The position numbers were made by a program, and so were the translations under genes. The notes beneath the pieces are model-generated. The model had not been told where the DNA came from and made no database searches. It worked only from the letters and a program-made list of their open reading frames with translations. A stretch of DNA of 64,000 nucleotides from Thermohalobaculum sp039816045 (lineage in GTDB: Bacteria > Pseudomonadota > Alphaproteobacteria > Rhodobacterales > Rhodobacteraceae), in NCBI GenBank assembly GCA_039816045.1, contig JBCBYB010000014.1:48583-112582 (forward strand), in the 5' to 3' direction. Below, piece by piece: positions 27,719-36,363 of this stretch. Each line of letters starts with the position of its first letter. The first letter of the stretch is position 1.

Positions 27719-29404
27719 TCACCCGCCGCGGTGGCGAAAGCTGTCGCGGCGGAAGCTGTAGAGCGCATTCGGGTCGACCGCCACGTCCACCACGGCGGGC
27801 GCATCCGAGGCCAGGGCGGCTTCGACCGCACCTGCCACATCGCTCAGCCGCTCGGCCCGGAAGCCCCGCGCGCCATAGAGCTCGGCGAGGCGGTCGAACG
27901 GCGGCGAGGAGACATCCGCGCCGATATAGCGGCCGTTGAAGAAATCCCGCTGATAGGCCTTTTCCGCCCCCCAGCAGCCGTTGTTCATGACGATGGTCAC
28001 GGTGTTCAGTCCGTGATCGACCGCGGTCGAGAGCTCCGGCACCGTCATGCCAAACCCGCCATCGCCCATCAGGCTCACGACCGGGCGCTCGGGACACGCG
28101 GCCTTTACGCCCAGCCCGCAGGCGAAGGAGAACCCAACCAGCCCGAAATCGAGCGGCGTGAACAGGCTCCGCGGCTGGTGGTACTCGAGCGCATCGGTCG
28201 CCTGGAGGCAGAGCGTGCCGGCATCCATGGTGACCGCAGCCTCCTTCGGCAGCACCTGCCGGAGCGCCTTGAAGAGGCCGGAGGGTTGCGTCGGGTGGGT
28301 CTCCACCGCATCCCGGTCGCGGGCGGTGAGGAAGGCCTCGCGCTCGCTGCGATAGCTGGCGGTCCAAGCCTCCACCTCGGCACGCGCCTGCTGGGTGGTG
28401 AGGGCCGCGCGCATCGCCTCCGCCGTGGCCCTCGCATCGCCCCAGATCCCCACAGCGACGGGGAAGAACCGTCCGATGGCGGTCGGCTCGATCTCCACCT
28501 GGATGATCTTGGCGGCGGCGTTGAGGTTGTCGGTCGAATAGAAGGTCGAGTTGAACCCAAGACGCGTGCCGAGAGCGAGGATGACGTCCGCCTCCCGCAC
28601 CAGGCGCGAGGCCACCGGGTTCCCGCGCGGTCCCATCTGGCCCGCGTTCAGAGGATGACCGAAGGGCAGCGCGTCGCCGTGGCCGGCCGCCGTCACCATC
28701 GGGCAGCCGAGTGCTTCTGCCAGCGCGATCGCGGCGTCCTGAGCGCCCGCTGCCTTCACCCCGCCCCCTGCGACGATCACCGGGCATGCGGCCTCAGAGA
28801 GCAGCGCCGCCGCGACCGTCACCTGGTCCGGGGCCGGCGCAGGCAGGCTGTGGGCGCGATAGCTCTCGGGCGCCGGCACGGGCCCGAATTCCGCCTGCGC
28901 GGCCAGCACATCGCGCGGCAGGTTGAGCTGCACCGGGCCCATGGGCGGGCTGAGCGCGGTGCGGAAGGCCTCGCGCATCAGTTCGGGCACACGGGCGGCC
29001 GAGGGCGCCGTCCAAGTCTTCTTGGTGATCGGCGCGAAGAGGGCCTGCTGGTCCACCTCCTGGAACGCGTCGCGGTAGAGATGCTCGGTCGAGAGCGCGC
29101 CCGCGAGCGACACGACCGGCGAGAACGCAGCCTTGGCCTGCGCAAGCCCGGTCACGAGATTGGTGGCACCCGGCCCGTTCTGCCCGGCCAGGATCACGCC
29201 CGCCCGGCCCGAGGCACGCGCAAACCCGTCGGCCATATGGGCGCCCGTCCGCTCGTCATGCACCCCGATGAAGCGGATCTCCGGCGCATCATAAAGCGCG
29301 TCAAAGAGCTCCATGGTGGCCGAGCCGATCAGCCCGAAGACATGGGTCACCCCCTCGGCTTTGAGCGCCTCGACAGCGGCTTGGCCGCCAGACATCAGGG
29401 TCAT
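27719..29404 (-). CDS. Thiamine-diphosphate-dependent enzyme of the acetolactate-synthase family
   Basis: 561 residues with the three domains of the family. The N-terminal pyrimidine-binding part has the catalytic glutamate E51 in VHDERTGAHMADG and GQNGPGATN. The C-terminal part has the diphosphate/Mg motif GDGGFG (447) through MNN (474-475). FGLIGSATME is reminiscent of sulfoacetaldehyde acetyltransferase and relatives, but the overall match is not good enough to call Xsc. It would cleave or join a carbon chain next to a carbonyl. Its ATG overlaps the upstream hydrolase stop (ATGA); it is last in a five-gene catabolic operon. Confidence 0.88.
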   Translation of the reverse strand: MTLMSGGQAAVEALKAEGVTHVFGLIGSATMELFDALYDAPEIRFIGVHDERTGAHMADGFARASGRAGVILAGQNGPGATNLVTGLAQAKAAFSPVVSLAGALSTEHLYRDAFQEVDQQALFAPITKKTWTAPSAARVPELMREAFRTALSPPMGPVQLNLPRDVLAAQAEFGPVPAPESYRAHSLPAPAPDQVTVAAALLSEAACPVIVAGGGVKAAGAQDAAIALAEALGCPMVTAAGHGDALPFGHPLNAGQMGPRGNPVASRLVREADVILALGTRLGFNSTFYSTDNLNAAAKIIQVEIEPTAIGRFFPVAVGIWGDARATAEAMRAALTTQQARAEVEAWTASYRSEREAFLTARDRDAVETHPTQPSGLFKALRQVLPKEAAVTMDAGTLCLQATDALEYHQPRSLFTPLDFGLVGFSFACGLGVKAACPERPVVSLMGDGGFGMTVPELSTAVDHGLNTVTIVMNNGCWGAEKAYQRDFFNGRYIGADVSSPPFDRLAELYGARGFRAERLSDVAGAVEAALASDAPAVVDVAVDPNALYSFRRDSFRHRGG

Positions 29405-30207
29405 CTTACGGTCCTTTCGAGGAAGGAGAGGACATGATCGGTGAAGGCCACGGGGTCCTCCATCAGGCCGAGATGGCGCAGGCCCGGGACGATGAGCGTC
29501 TCGGCACCCGGGATCTCCGCCGCGATGGCATGGGACATGGCTGGCGTGCTGCCGCTGTCCTCGGCGCAGGTCATCACGAGGGTCGGGAGAGTAATCCCCG
29601 GCGAGGGCCGGATCAGCTCGCGCACCCCGTTGGCCAGCACCCAGGCTGCCTGGGCGTAACTCTCCGGATCCACCGCCGCGCGCCAGGCGCGGATTGTGGC
29701 CATCGTTTCAGGGCTGGCAGCGCGAAAGTGCGGAGTGAACCACCGCTCCAGCGCCGCATCCAGCGTCGCCATGGGACCGTCGGCACGCACAAAAGCAGCG
29801 CGGGCCTCAACCTGCGCCTGGGCCTCAGAACCGCGGTCGTGCGGGGAGTTGAGGATCGCCAGTGCCGTCAGCCGGTCGGGATGGTCGAGGGCGAAGCGCC
29901 GGTTGATCATCCCGCCGATGGAGAACCCCACAAGCGCGGCCTTCGCAACACCGAGATGATCGAGCAGGTCCGCGATCTGCTGGGCATAGACGGTCAGCGA
30001 GGCCGTGGCCGGGGGCGGTGCACTCTCCCCATGGCCGTAGAGATCGTAGGCTATAACATGGTTATGCGCCGTCAGGCCAGGCAGATGCGCATCCCAAAGC
30101 TGCCGGCAGAGGCCGAGCCCGTGGATCAGCACGACGGGGCGCGCGTCCTCGGGCCCTGCGAGCAAATATGCCGTGCCGTCGGGCGCTTTGCCGGTGCGCT
30201 CAGACAC
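29401..30207 (-). CDS. Alpha/beta hydrolase (enol-lactonase-like)
   Basis: 268 residues from a GTG at 30207 that overlaps the upstream gene's stop by 8 bases (GTGTCTGA); the frame extends further, but only through the neighbour's coding sequence. Alpha/beta-hydrolase fold: oxyanion motif LIHGLG, DLYGHGES, nucleophile elbow GFSIGG (S96), an acid near TCAEDSG and catalytic His in GLRHLGLMEDP. It resembles 3-oxoadipate enol-lactonase and related ester/lactone hydrolases. In this operon it probably opens a lactone or cleaves an ester after the monooxygenase step; that is inference. Confidence 0.88.
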   Translation of the reverse strand: MSERTGKAPDGTAYLLAGPEDARPVVLIHGLGLCRQLWDAHLPGLTAHNHVIAYDLYGHGESAPPPATASLTVYAQQIADLLDHLGVAKAALVGFSIGGMINRRFALDHPDRLTALAILNSPHDRGSEAQAQVEARAAFVRADGPMATLDAALERWFTPHFRAASPETMATIRAWRAAVDPESYAQAAWVLANGVRELIRPSPGITLPTLVMTCAEDSGSTPAMSHAIAAEIPGAETLIVPGLRHLGLMEDPVAFTDHVLSFLERTVR

Positions 30208-30796
30208 CGGCGGGATTGTCCGGGTCGTGTCCCATCTCGCGCAGATCCGCGTAGCGTTCGCCGATGCGATGGTGCGGATGCCCACCGACCGAGGCGCCGA
30301 GGGCCATCACGATCTCGTCCTCCGCCGGGGCATCCGGCACCGAGATGTGGATGGTCTGATAATGCGAGCGCCGCCCGGCATCGTGCTTGTCCATCAGCGG
30401 GATCACCAAAGACGCGCCCGCCGCACCGCGGGTGTTCGAAAAGGCGAGATAGGTCTTCGCCCCCACCGCCTCACGGTACCGGTTGCCGAACCAAAGCGTG
30501 TGGGTGAGCGCCTGGGCATGCTCGAGCTCGCCCCCCATGCCGACCAGCGACGCCTTGCCATAGCCCTCGATCGCGTCGCCGGTGACGCCGAGGATCATCT
30601 CGGTCAGCACCTGGCCGAGCTCCGGCCCGCAGTCCCGGATCTCCGGGCGCAGATCCTCGACAAAGCCGCGCCCGAACCAGGGATTGCGGATGATCGCAAG
30701 GGCGGCGACGAGCTGTGTCGGCTCAGGCACCGCGCGCCCGCCCTCCTCATGGGTGGTCTGGACATGCAGCAGCGTGCGTCGGATCGTGGCGGGCAT
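30200..30796 (-). CDS. Amino acid synthesis family protein (DUF1185)
   Basis: 198 residues. The sequence (IRRTLLHVQTTHEEGGR, IIRNPWFGRGFVEDLRP, GYGKASLVGMGGELEHAQA, FSNTRGAAGASLVIPLMDKHD) looks like the DUF1185/AA_synth family, whose name is historical and whose reaction is not established to my knowledge. GAGAGG stands just before the ATG. It is sandwiched between the luciferase-like monooxygenase and the hydrolase with 8-bp spacing or overlap, so it takes part in the same pathway. Confidence 0.8.
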   Translation of the reverse strand: MPATIRRTLLHVQTTHEEGGRAVPEPTQLVAALAIIRNPWFGRGFVEDLRPEIRDCGPELGQVLTEMILGVTGDAIEGYGKASLVGMGGELEHAQALTHTLWFGNRYREAVGAKTYLAFSNTRGAAGASLVIPLMDKHDAGRRSHYQTIHISVPDAPAEDEIVMALGASVGGHPHHRIGERYADLREMGHDPDNPAGV

Positions 30797-30804
30797 GGGG
30801 CCTC

Positions 30805-31854
30805 TCAGGCGAGTTCTCGGGCGGCAACGGCGGGCATCACGCGGTCGATGAAGAGCTCCAGCGAGCGGATCTGGTCGCGGAAGCCGAGGCCCATGGAGGC
30901 GTAGTACACAAAGGCATCGACCCCCAGCGCCTCATAGCGCCGGAGCTTCTCGACCACCGCCTCGGGGCTGCCGAAGAGGAGGTTCTCCTCCAGCATCGCC
31001 GGGTCGACGCGGACATTGCCGTTGAGCACCTCGAGTGGGACTTCTTCCGGGAAGCCGTTCACCACATCGCCAGTCTTGGTCATCAGGTTGCCGAACTGGC
31101 CGAGCACGCGGCGCACGGCCCCAAGGGTGGCGGCTCGGTCGGCCTCGGTCTCATAAACGGCGGCATGGCGCATCATGGCAAAGCGCCCCGTGAAGGGCCG
31201 CCCCGCCTTTTCCGCCGCCGCATCGAGCAGGGCGCGGTACTTCTCCGCCTCGGCAAAGGGCAGCGTGAGTGGCCAGGAGATCACGTCGCAACCTTCAGCA
31301 ACCGCGAAGTCGAAGGTGGTCGGCGAGCGCGCGGCGATCCAGACGGGCACCTGCGGTTGCAGCGGTTTCGGGCAGGAGGTGGCGGTTGGGAACTGCCAAT
31401 GCTCTCCTTCGTGCGCCACATCACCGGCCCAAAGCGCACGAACCACCGGCAGCATCTCCTGCACATAGCGCCAGCCATCGCTGCGATCGAGGCCGGGGCG
31501 CATCCGGTCGAACTCCCGCTGATAGGCGCCGGAGCCGAGGCCGAACTCGAGCCGGCCTTCGGAGAGCAGGTCGAGGAGAGCCGCCTCCCCGGCCAGCCGG
31601 ATCGGATGCCAATAGGAGGCGTTGACCACCCCGACGCCCAAACGAATGCGCTCGGTCGCTCCGGCCCACCAGGTGAGCAACTGAAACGGGTTCGGCGCGA
31701 TGGTCATCTCGAGCGCGTGGTGCTCCGCCGCCCAGACGATCTCGAACCCTGCCCGGTCGGCCATGCGCACCATCTCGAGCGTGTGGTCGCGCACGGCCCG
31801 CATATCGGTGCCGGGGTCGAGGCGTTCGAGGTTGATCGCAAGGTGGAACTTCAT
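30805..31854 (-). CDS. LLM-class (luciferase-like) flavin-dependent monooxygenase
   Basis: 349 residues of the bacterial-luciferase TIM-barrel family: MKFHLAINLERLDPG at the start, EIVWAAEHHA, IRLGVGVVNASYWHP, GRLEFGLGSGAYQREFDR and KPLQPQVPVWIAARSP. These enzymes use reduced flavin from a separate reductase and O2 to oxygenate or cleave a substrate. No flavin reductase is encoded next to it. It lies between the aldehyde dehydrogenase and DUF1185 genes with gaps of 14 and 8 bp, so it probably carries out an early oxidative step of the operon's pathway. Confidence 0.88.
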   Translation of the reverse strand: MKFHLAINLERLDPGTDMRAVRDHTLEMVRMADRAGFEIVWAAEHHALEMTIAPNPFQLLTWWAGATERIRLGVGVVNASYWHPIRLAGEAALLDLLSEGRLEFGLGSGAYQREFDRMRPGLDRSDGWRYVQEMLPVVRALWAGDVAHEGEHWQFPTATSCPKPLQPQVPVWIAARSPTTFDFAVAEGCDVISWPLTLPFAEAEKYRALLDAAAEKAGRPFTGRFAMMRHAAVYETEADRAATLGAVRRVLGQFGNLMTKTGDVVNGFPEEVPLEVLNGNVRVDPAMLEENLLFGSPEAVVEKLRRYEALGVDAFVYYASMGLGFRDQIRSLELFIDRVMPAVAARELA

Positions 31855-31868
31855 GGGCGGCCTCCTCT

Positions 31869-33344
31869 TCAGCGGGGCTGGAACGGGTTGGCGATGGGGG
31901 CGTCGGAGGTGTTCATCCAGACGGTCTTGGGTCGGGTGTAGGCGGTGAGCGCCTGCAGCCCGCTCTCGCGGCCATAACCGCTCATCCCCTGCCCGCCGAA
32001 GGGGGCGATGGGGGAAATCGCCCGGTAGGTGTTCACCCAGACGATGCCGGCTCGCACGCCGCGAGCCATTCGCAGTGCCCGGGCGTTGTCGCGCGTGAAG
32101 ATGCCGGCGGCCAGGCCGTGGCGGGTGTCGTTGGCAAGCTCCAAGGCATGCGCCTCGTCACGGAACCGCTGCACCGCGAGCACCGGGCCGAAGAGCTCAG
32201 TATCCACGATCTCCATATCCTGGCGCGGGCAGGCGACGATGGTCGGCTCGTAGTAAAGGCCGGGCAGCCCCTCCGGCTGGCGCCCCCCGGTGAGCACCTC
32301 GCCGCCCTCGGCCTCGGCCTGTGCGACTTGATGGGTGATGTGCGCGATCTGACCCGGGGTGCAGAGAGGCCCCATCTCGGTCGCTGCGTCCTGCGGGTCA
32401 CCGATGCGGATGCCGCGGGCGATGGCGGTGATGCGCTCCAGGAACGCATCGGCAATCGGCTCGTGCAGATAGATCCGCGAACCCGCAACACAGCTCTGTC
32501 CAGACGCGCCGAAGATCCCTGCGACCGAGCCGTTCACCGCACTCTCGAGATCCGCGTCCTCGAACACGATGAAGGGGGATTTCCCACCCAATTCCAGCGA
32601 CACCTCGGCAAAGTTCATCGCCGCGTTGCGCACCACATGGGCGGCCGCATGCGGTCCTCCGGTGAAGGCGATCTTGGCCACCAACGGATGGGAGGTCAGC
32701 GCACGCCCGCAGGGTTCGCCATGCCCTGTGAGGATGTTCACAACGCCGGGCGGGATGCCCGCCTCCTCGACCAGACGCCCGAAGGCAAGCAGCGGCGCGG
32801 GCGCATGTTCCGAGGCCTTGAGCACGATCGCATTCCCCGCGGCGAGCGCCGGGGCGATCTTGACGGCACTCAGGAAGATCTGGCTGTTCCAGGGGATCAC
32901 CGCGGCCACGACGCCGACCGGTTCGCGCTCGGTGAAGACGAAGAGATCCGGCTTGTCGATCGGCAGGGTTTCGCCGGAGATCTTGTCCGCCGCCCCTGCG
33001 TAGAACTGGTAGTATTCCGCGATGTAGCGCGCCTGCCAGCGGGTCTCGGCAAAGAGCTTGCCCGTGTCGCGGGTCTCGATCCGGCCCATCTCCTCCGAGC
33101 GTTCCGCCAACAGATCCCCGAGCCGGCGCAGGCAGCGTCCACGCTCAGTCGGGGTGATCGCAGCCCAGGGGCCCTCGGTCATCGCCCGGTGTGCGGCCTC
33201 GACGGCCCGGTTCACATCCGCATCGGTAGCCTCGGGTACCGTCGCCCAGGGCGCACCTGTCGATGGATCGGCGCTGTCGAAGCGGGTGCCGTCCGCGGCG
33301 TCCACCCAGGCCCCATCGATCAGCATCCGTAGCGCGTCCGTCAC
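31869..33344 (-). CDS. Aldehyde dehydrogenase (NAD(P)+)
   Basis: 491 residues, complete. Seen: PWNSQIFL, ALAAGNAIVLKASEHAP (cofactor), FTGGPHAA, general base E251 in LELGGKSPF, nucleophile C285 in SGQSCVAGSR, and EIVDTELFGPV. It oxidises an aldehyde to a carboxylate; the substrate is not evident. The GTG start at 33344 has GGAGG 7 bases upstream. First gene of the five-gene operon and divergent from a LysR gene, which probably controls it. Confidence 0.93.
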   Translation of the reverse strand: MTDALRMLIDGAWVDAADGTRFDSADPSTGAPWATVPEATDADVNRAVEAAHRAMTEGPWAAITPTERGRCLRRLGDLLAERSEEMGRIETRDTGKLFAETRWQARYIAEYYQFYAGAADKISGETLPIDKPDLFVFTEREPVGVVAAVIPWNSQIFLSAVKIAPALAAGNAIVLKASEHAPAPLLAFGRLVEEAGIPPGVVNILTGHGEPCGRALTSHPLVAKIAFTGGPHAAAHVVRNAAMNFAEVSLELGGKSPFIVFEDADLESAVNGSVAGIFGASGQSCVAGSRIYLHEPIADAFLERITAIARGIRIGDPQDAATEMGPLCTPGQIAHITHQVAQAEAEGGEVLTGGRQPEGLPGLYYEPTIVACPRQDMEIVDTELFGPVLAVQRFRDEAHALELANDTRHGLAAGIFTRDNARALRMARGVRAGIVWVNTYRAISPIAPFGGQGMSGYGRESGLQALTAYTRPKTVWMNTSDAPIANPFQPR

Positions 33345-33412
33345 GTGGCGTCCTCCCTCTTCTCCGAAGGTACTCCGAGCCCCAACACTCAGAAAGCGAA
33401 TTTTTCCGATGA

Positions 33413-33436
33413 GAATATTCGAGGAATTCGATATTC
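33413..33436. promoter_or_regulatory. Candidate LysR operator in the aldehyde dehydrogenase/LysR divergent promoter
   Basis: Perfect 6-bp inverted repeat GAATAT (33413-33418) and ATATTC (33431-33436) with a 12-bp spacer, in the only AT-rich patch of the 99-bp divergent gap. The T-N11-A spacing typical of LysR-type sites is present. It lies 7 bp before the LysR start and about 70 bp before the dehydrogenase start, fitting autoregulation plus operon control. Confidence 0.5.
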
Positions 33437-33443
33437 TACGCCC

Positions 33444-34286
33444 ATGAACGTCGCGGTGCTGCAGACTTTCCTCACCATCCTCGAAGCGGGCTCCCTCGTC
33501 CGCGCGGCCGACCGGCTGAACGTGACGCAGTCCACGGTGACCGCCAGGCTGAGGTCGCTAGAAGAGGCGCTCGGGCAACCGCTGATCAACCGCTACAAGA
33601 CCGGCGTCACACCGACGGCGGCGGGGCTGCGGCTGAAGCGCTATGCCGAGACGATGACGGAACTCTGGCGCCAGGCACGGCAGGAAACCGCCCTCCCAAG
33701 CAGCGTCAGCACCGTCTGCAATATCGGCTGCCACGGAGACCTATGGCCCGAGCTAGGCCAAAAGCTGTTTGCAGCGATCCGGGGCCTGGACCCGGAGGTC
33801 GCGCTGTCCGTCTGGCTCGGCGGGCAGGGAGAGCTCAAGACATGGCTGGACACCGGGCTCACGGACCTCTCCCTCACCTATTGGCCGGCGACACAGCCCC
33901 GCCAAACGGTGCGGTCGCTGCCCGCCGACCGCCTGGTGCTGGTCTCGACACGGCCCGATGCACCCATGCGCTTTGACCCGGGCTATGTGTTTGTCGAGGC
34001 GGGTGAGGAGTTCGGCCGCTGGCACGCCACCACCTATGCCGATGCGGACACAGCGAAGCTTTCCTTCGGCTCGGCGGTACTGGGGCTCGAGCACATCCTG
34101 GCAGAAGGCGGATCGGCCTACCTGCCCGAGCGGCTGATCGGCGCACTGCTCGGCCAGCGCCTGCACCCGGTGGCCGGCGCGCCAGCCTTCTCCCGCCCGA
34201 TCTATCTGCTGACGAACACCGCCGCGGCGGAGGACTGGCCCTGGCTCGATGCGGCCCTGATCACTTCGGCGGCGCTTTCGGGGTAA
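33444..34286 (+). CDS. LysR family transcriptional regulator
   Basis: 280 residues from the ATG at 33444. The open frame extends upstream through the divergent promoter, which cannot be coding. N-terminal winged HTH (LQTFLTILEAGSLVRAADRLNVTQSTVTARLRSLEEALG), then an effector domain (about 85-280). Divergent from the five-gene catabolic operon and almost certainly its regulator, with an inverted repeat between them. The last 26 bases overlap the 3' end of trmO on the other strand. Confidence 0.9.
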   Translation: MNVAVLQTFLTILEAGSLVRAADRLNVTQSTVTARLRSLEEALGQPLINRYKTGVTPTAAGLRLKRYAETMTELWRQARQETALPSSVSTVCNIGCHGDLWPELGQKLFAAIRGLDPEVALSVWLGGQGELKTWLDTGLTDLSLTYWPATQPRQTVRSLPADRLVLVSTRPDAPMRFDPGYVFVEAGEEFGRWHATTYADADTAKLSFGSAVLGLEHILAEGGSAYLPERLIGALLGQRLHPVAGAPAFSRPIYLLTNTAAAEDWPWLDAALITSAALSG

Positions 34287-34731
34287 ACGCGCACCGGTCG
34301 GGTTTCAGATCGATCAGCGGGGTCCCGTCCAAACAATCGAGCCCCGACACCGTCACCACCGCGCCATCAATCCCGTGCAGTCGCGCCCGCGCGAGACCGA
34401 TCGGGTTCGGCCGGACCGGAGAGCGAAGGGCAAAGGTGCCATAGGTCTTGCCGTCCCGCTTCGGGTTCTGCACCACCAGATCGCGCCTGGAGCGGTCGAG
34501 CCAGTAGAGCACGTCGACCGTCTCATAGGCCTCCAGCCCGGCAAGGGCCTGCGCCCAGGGTTCGAACAGCTCGAGCGAACAGAGCGGCCCGTCCATGTCC
34601 CCCTGCCGTGGGCATTGCTCACGCCGTGTCCAGGGCGTGCGCACGCGACCGATGAAACGCAGATGCGCATCCGCGGGCTCTGGCACATCGACAGCAACTT
34701 CATGCGGCCTGAGATCGGAGAAGTCGGTCAC
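34261..34731 (-). CDS. trmO: TrmO/TsaA-type tRNA (N6-threonylcarbamoyladenosine-37) methyltransferase
   Basis: 156 residues of the TsaA/TrmO beta-barrel family: FIGRVRTPW at the N-terminus, RSPVRPNPIGLARARL (SAM-binding signature), and DGTPLIDLKPD near the end. It methylates t6A37 in tRNAs reading ACN codons, a known family function. It starts with GTG at 34731, with GAGGG 7 bases upstream. Its 3' end overlaps the convergent LysR gene by 26 bp. The family also has archaeal relatives of unclear role; the assignment is by motif only. Confidence 0.85.
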   Translation of the reverse strand: MTDFSDLRPHEVAVDVPEPADAHLRFIGRVRTPWTRREQCPRQGDMDGPLCSLELFEPWAQALAGLEAYETVDVLYWLDRSRRDLVVQNPKRDGKTYGTFALRSPVRPNPIGLARARLHGIDGAVVTVSGLDCLDGTPLIDLKPDRCAFTPKAPPK

Positions 34732-34850
34732 GGGAGGGCCCTCGACGCCGGAAACACCGGTACGGATATCGCTCCCCGTCGATGAAAGCGCAATCCCCAG
34801 CGCTGGTCACAGGGGCACGCCATGTCGCATCCTTGCGTTTTGAGTTGTGT

Positions 34851-34872
34851 TTTTTCCCAGGTCAGGGAAAAA
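34851..34872 (+). promoter_or_regulatory. Perfect inverted repeat upstream of the tungstate transporter operon
   Basis: TTTTTCCC (34851-34858), 6-bp spacer AGGTCA, GGGAAAAA (34865-34872), ending 8 bp before the tupB-like start codon. It sits at the ribosome-binding region. It could be the operator for the helix-turn-helix/binding-domain regulator at the end of this gene block, or an RNA hairpin covering the translation start. Confidence 0.6.
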
Positions 34873-34880
34873 TTGCAGCC

Positions 34881-35588
34881 ATGGAGAGTGTCTGGACAGT
34901 GTTTGCAGAGGCCGCCCGGCTGATCTTGGCCTGGGATCCGGACCTTATGGAGATCATCGGGCTCTCGCTCCACATCACCCTGGTGGCGGTGGCGGTCGCC
35001 TGTGTGATCGGGCTGCCGCTCGGCGCTGTGGTGGGGGCGTTCCGCTTCCCCGGCCGGCCTGTGATCGCCGTCACGCTCAACGCGTTGATGGGCCTGCCGC
35101 CCGTGGTGGTGGGTTTGGTCGTCTATCTGATGCTCTCGCGCGCCGGGCCCCTCGGGCCGCTCGGGCTCCTCTACACGCCGACCGCGATGATCATCGCGCA
35201 GACCTTGCTGGTCATCCCCATCGTGGCCGCCCTGACCAAGCAGGTGGTCGAGGATCTGCACCGGGAATATGCGGATCAGTTCACCTCGCTGGGCGTCGGG
35301 CGCTTCGACCGGGTCACGGCATTGCTCTGGGATGCGCGTTACAGCCTGCTGACCGTCGCGCTCGCAGGGTTCGGGAGGGCGGTCGCAGAGGTCGGCGCCG
35401 TGATCATCGTCGGCGGCAATATCAACCATCTGACGCGGGTCATGACGACCACGATCGCGCTCGAGACGTCCAAAGGGAACCTGCAATTGGCGCTTGCGCT
35501 CGGCATTGTGCTGGTGGCGCTGGCCATCCTGGTCAACGGGGCGGTGATGGCGCTGCGCAGTTCGGCGCAAAGGGCGGCCTATGCGTGA
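34881..35588 (+). CDS. tupB: Tungstate-type ABC transporter permease (TupB-like)
   Basis: 235 residues from the ATG at 34881 (the frame is open earlier but non-coding). About five transmembrane helices and the ABC permease EAA-type loop (EYADQFTSLGVGRFDRVTALLWDARYSLLTV), with GFGRAVAEVGAVIIVGGNI typical of the TupB/WtpB oxyanion group. It forms the channel with the ATPase and binding protein downstream. The stop overlaps the ATPase start (ATGCGTGA). Tungstate would feed W- or Mo-cofactor enzymes; molybdate cannot be excluded. Confidence 0.9.
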   Translation: MESVWTVFAEAARLILAWDPDLMEIIGLSLHITLVAVAVACVIGLPLGAVVGAFRFPGRPVIAVTLNALMGLPPVVVGLVVYLMLSRAGPLGPLGLLYTPTAMIIAQTLLVIPIVAALTKQVVEDLHREYADQFTSLGVGRFDRVTALLWDARYSLLTVALAGFGRAVAEVGAVIIVGGNINHLTRVMTTTIALETSKGNLQLALALGIVLVALAILVNGAVMALRSSAQRAAYA

Positions 35589-36342
35589 CCTTGCAGGGGA
35601 TATCGCAGCAGCGGAGCCAGTGACCGCGGGCCCGGCATTGCTCGAGGCGCGTGGCCTCTCCTTCTCGACGGCGGGCGCCCGGCTGATCGACGATGTGAGC
35701 CTCGCCATCGCGCCGGGTCGGCGGACGGTGATCCTCGGCGCGAACGGAGCCGGCAAGAGCCTGCTCCTTCGTCTCCTCCACGGGTTGGAGCGGCCAAGCA
35801 CCGGCCACGTGCTGCACCATGGCCGCCCGCTGGATCGCAGGGCTCGGCGAGCGCAGGCAATGGTGTTCCAGCGACCCGTCCTGCTGCGGCGGTCCGTCCG
35901 CGCCAATCTGCGGTTCGCGCTCTCGGTCCGGGGGCTTTGCGGCCGCCAGCGCGCCGAGCGAGAGGCCGAAGCGCTCGCCCGTGCGCGCCTCACCGATCTT
36001 GCGCATCGGCCTGCGCGGCTGCTCTCGGGCGGGGAGCAACAGCGCCTAGCCATAGCCCGCGCCCTCGCCGGACGGCCTGAGATCTTGCTGCTCGACGAGC
36101 CGACGGCCAGCCTGGACCCGGCCTCGACGCAGGAGATCGAAGCGCTGATCGAAGCGGCCACGGCGGAAGGCGTGACCGTCATCCTGGTGACCCATGATCT
36201 CGGTCAGGCGCGCAGGCTCGGTCAGGACGCCGTCTTCCTCCATGCCGGGCGGGTCGCCGAGACCGGACCTGCCGAGCATGTGCTCGACCGTCCGCAATCC
36301 GGGCCTGCGCGCGCCTGGATCGACGGGCGCCTCTATTTCTGA
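35581..36342 (+). CDS. tupC: Tungstate-type ABC transporter ATP-binding protein (TupC-like)
   Basis: 253 residues. Walker A ILGANGAGKS, Q-loop AMVFQRPVLL, signature LLSGGEQQRLAIARAL, Walker B EILLLDEPTASLD, H-loop LVTHDLGQA. It energises the TupB-like channel. It begins within the last codons of tupB, so it is translationally coupled, and is followed 21 bp later by the binding-protein gene, which has GGAG before its ATG. Confidence 0.9.
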   Translation: MRDLAGDIAAAEPVTAGPALLEARGLSFSTAGARLIDDVSLAIAPGRRTVILGANGAGKSLLLRLLHGLERPSTGHVLHHGRPLDRRARRAQAMVFQRPVLLRRSVRANLRFALSVRGLCGRQRAEREAEALARARLTDLAHRPARLLSGGEQQRLAIARALAGRPEILLLDEPTASLDPASTQEIEALIEAATAEGVTVILVTHDLGQARRLGQDAVFLHAGRVAETGPAEHVLDRPQSGPARAWIDGRLYF

Positions 36343-36363
36343 CCTCAGACCCCGGAGGAGCTC

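Noticed and set aside
27719..29404. Sulfoacetaldehyde acetyltransferase (xsc) assignment
   Set aside because: Only the FG-IGSA segment resembles Xsc; no pta or taurine genes are nearby.
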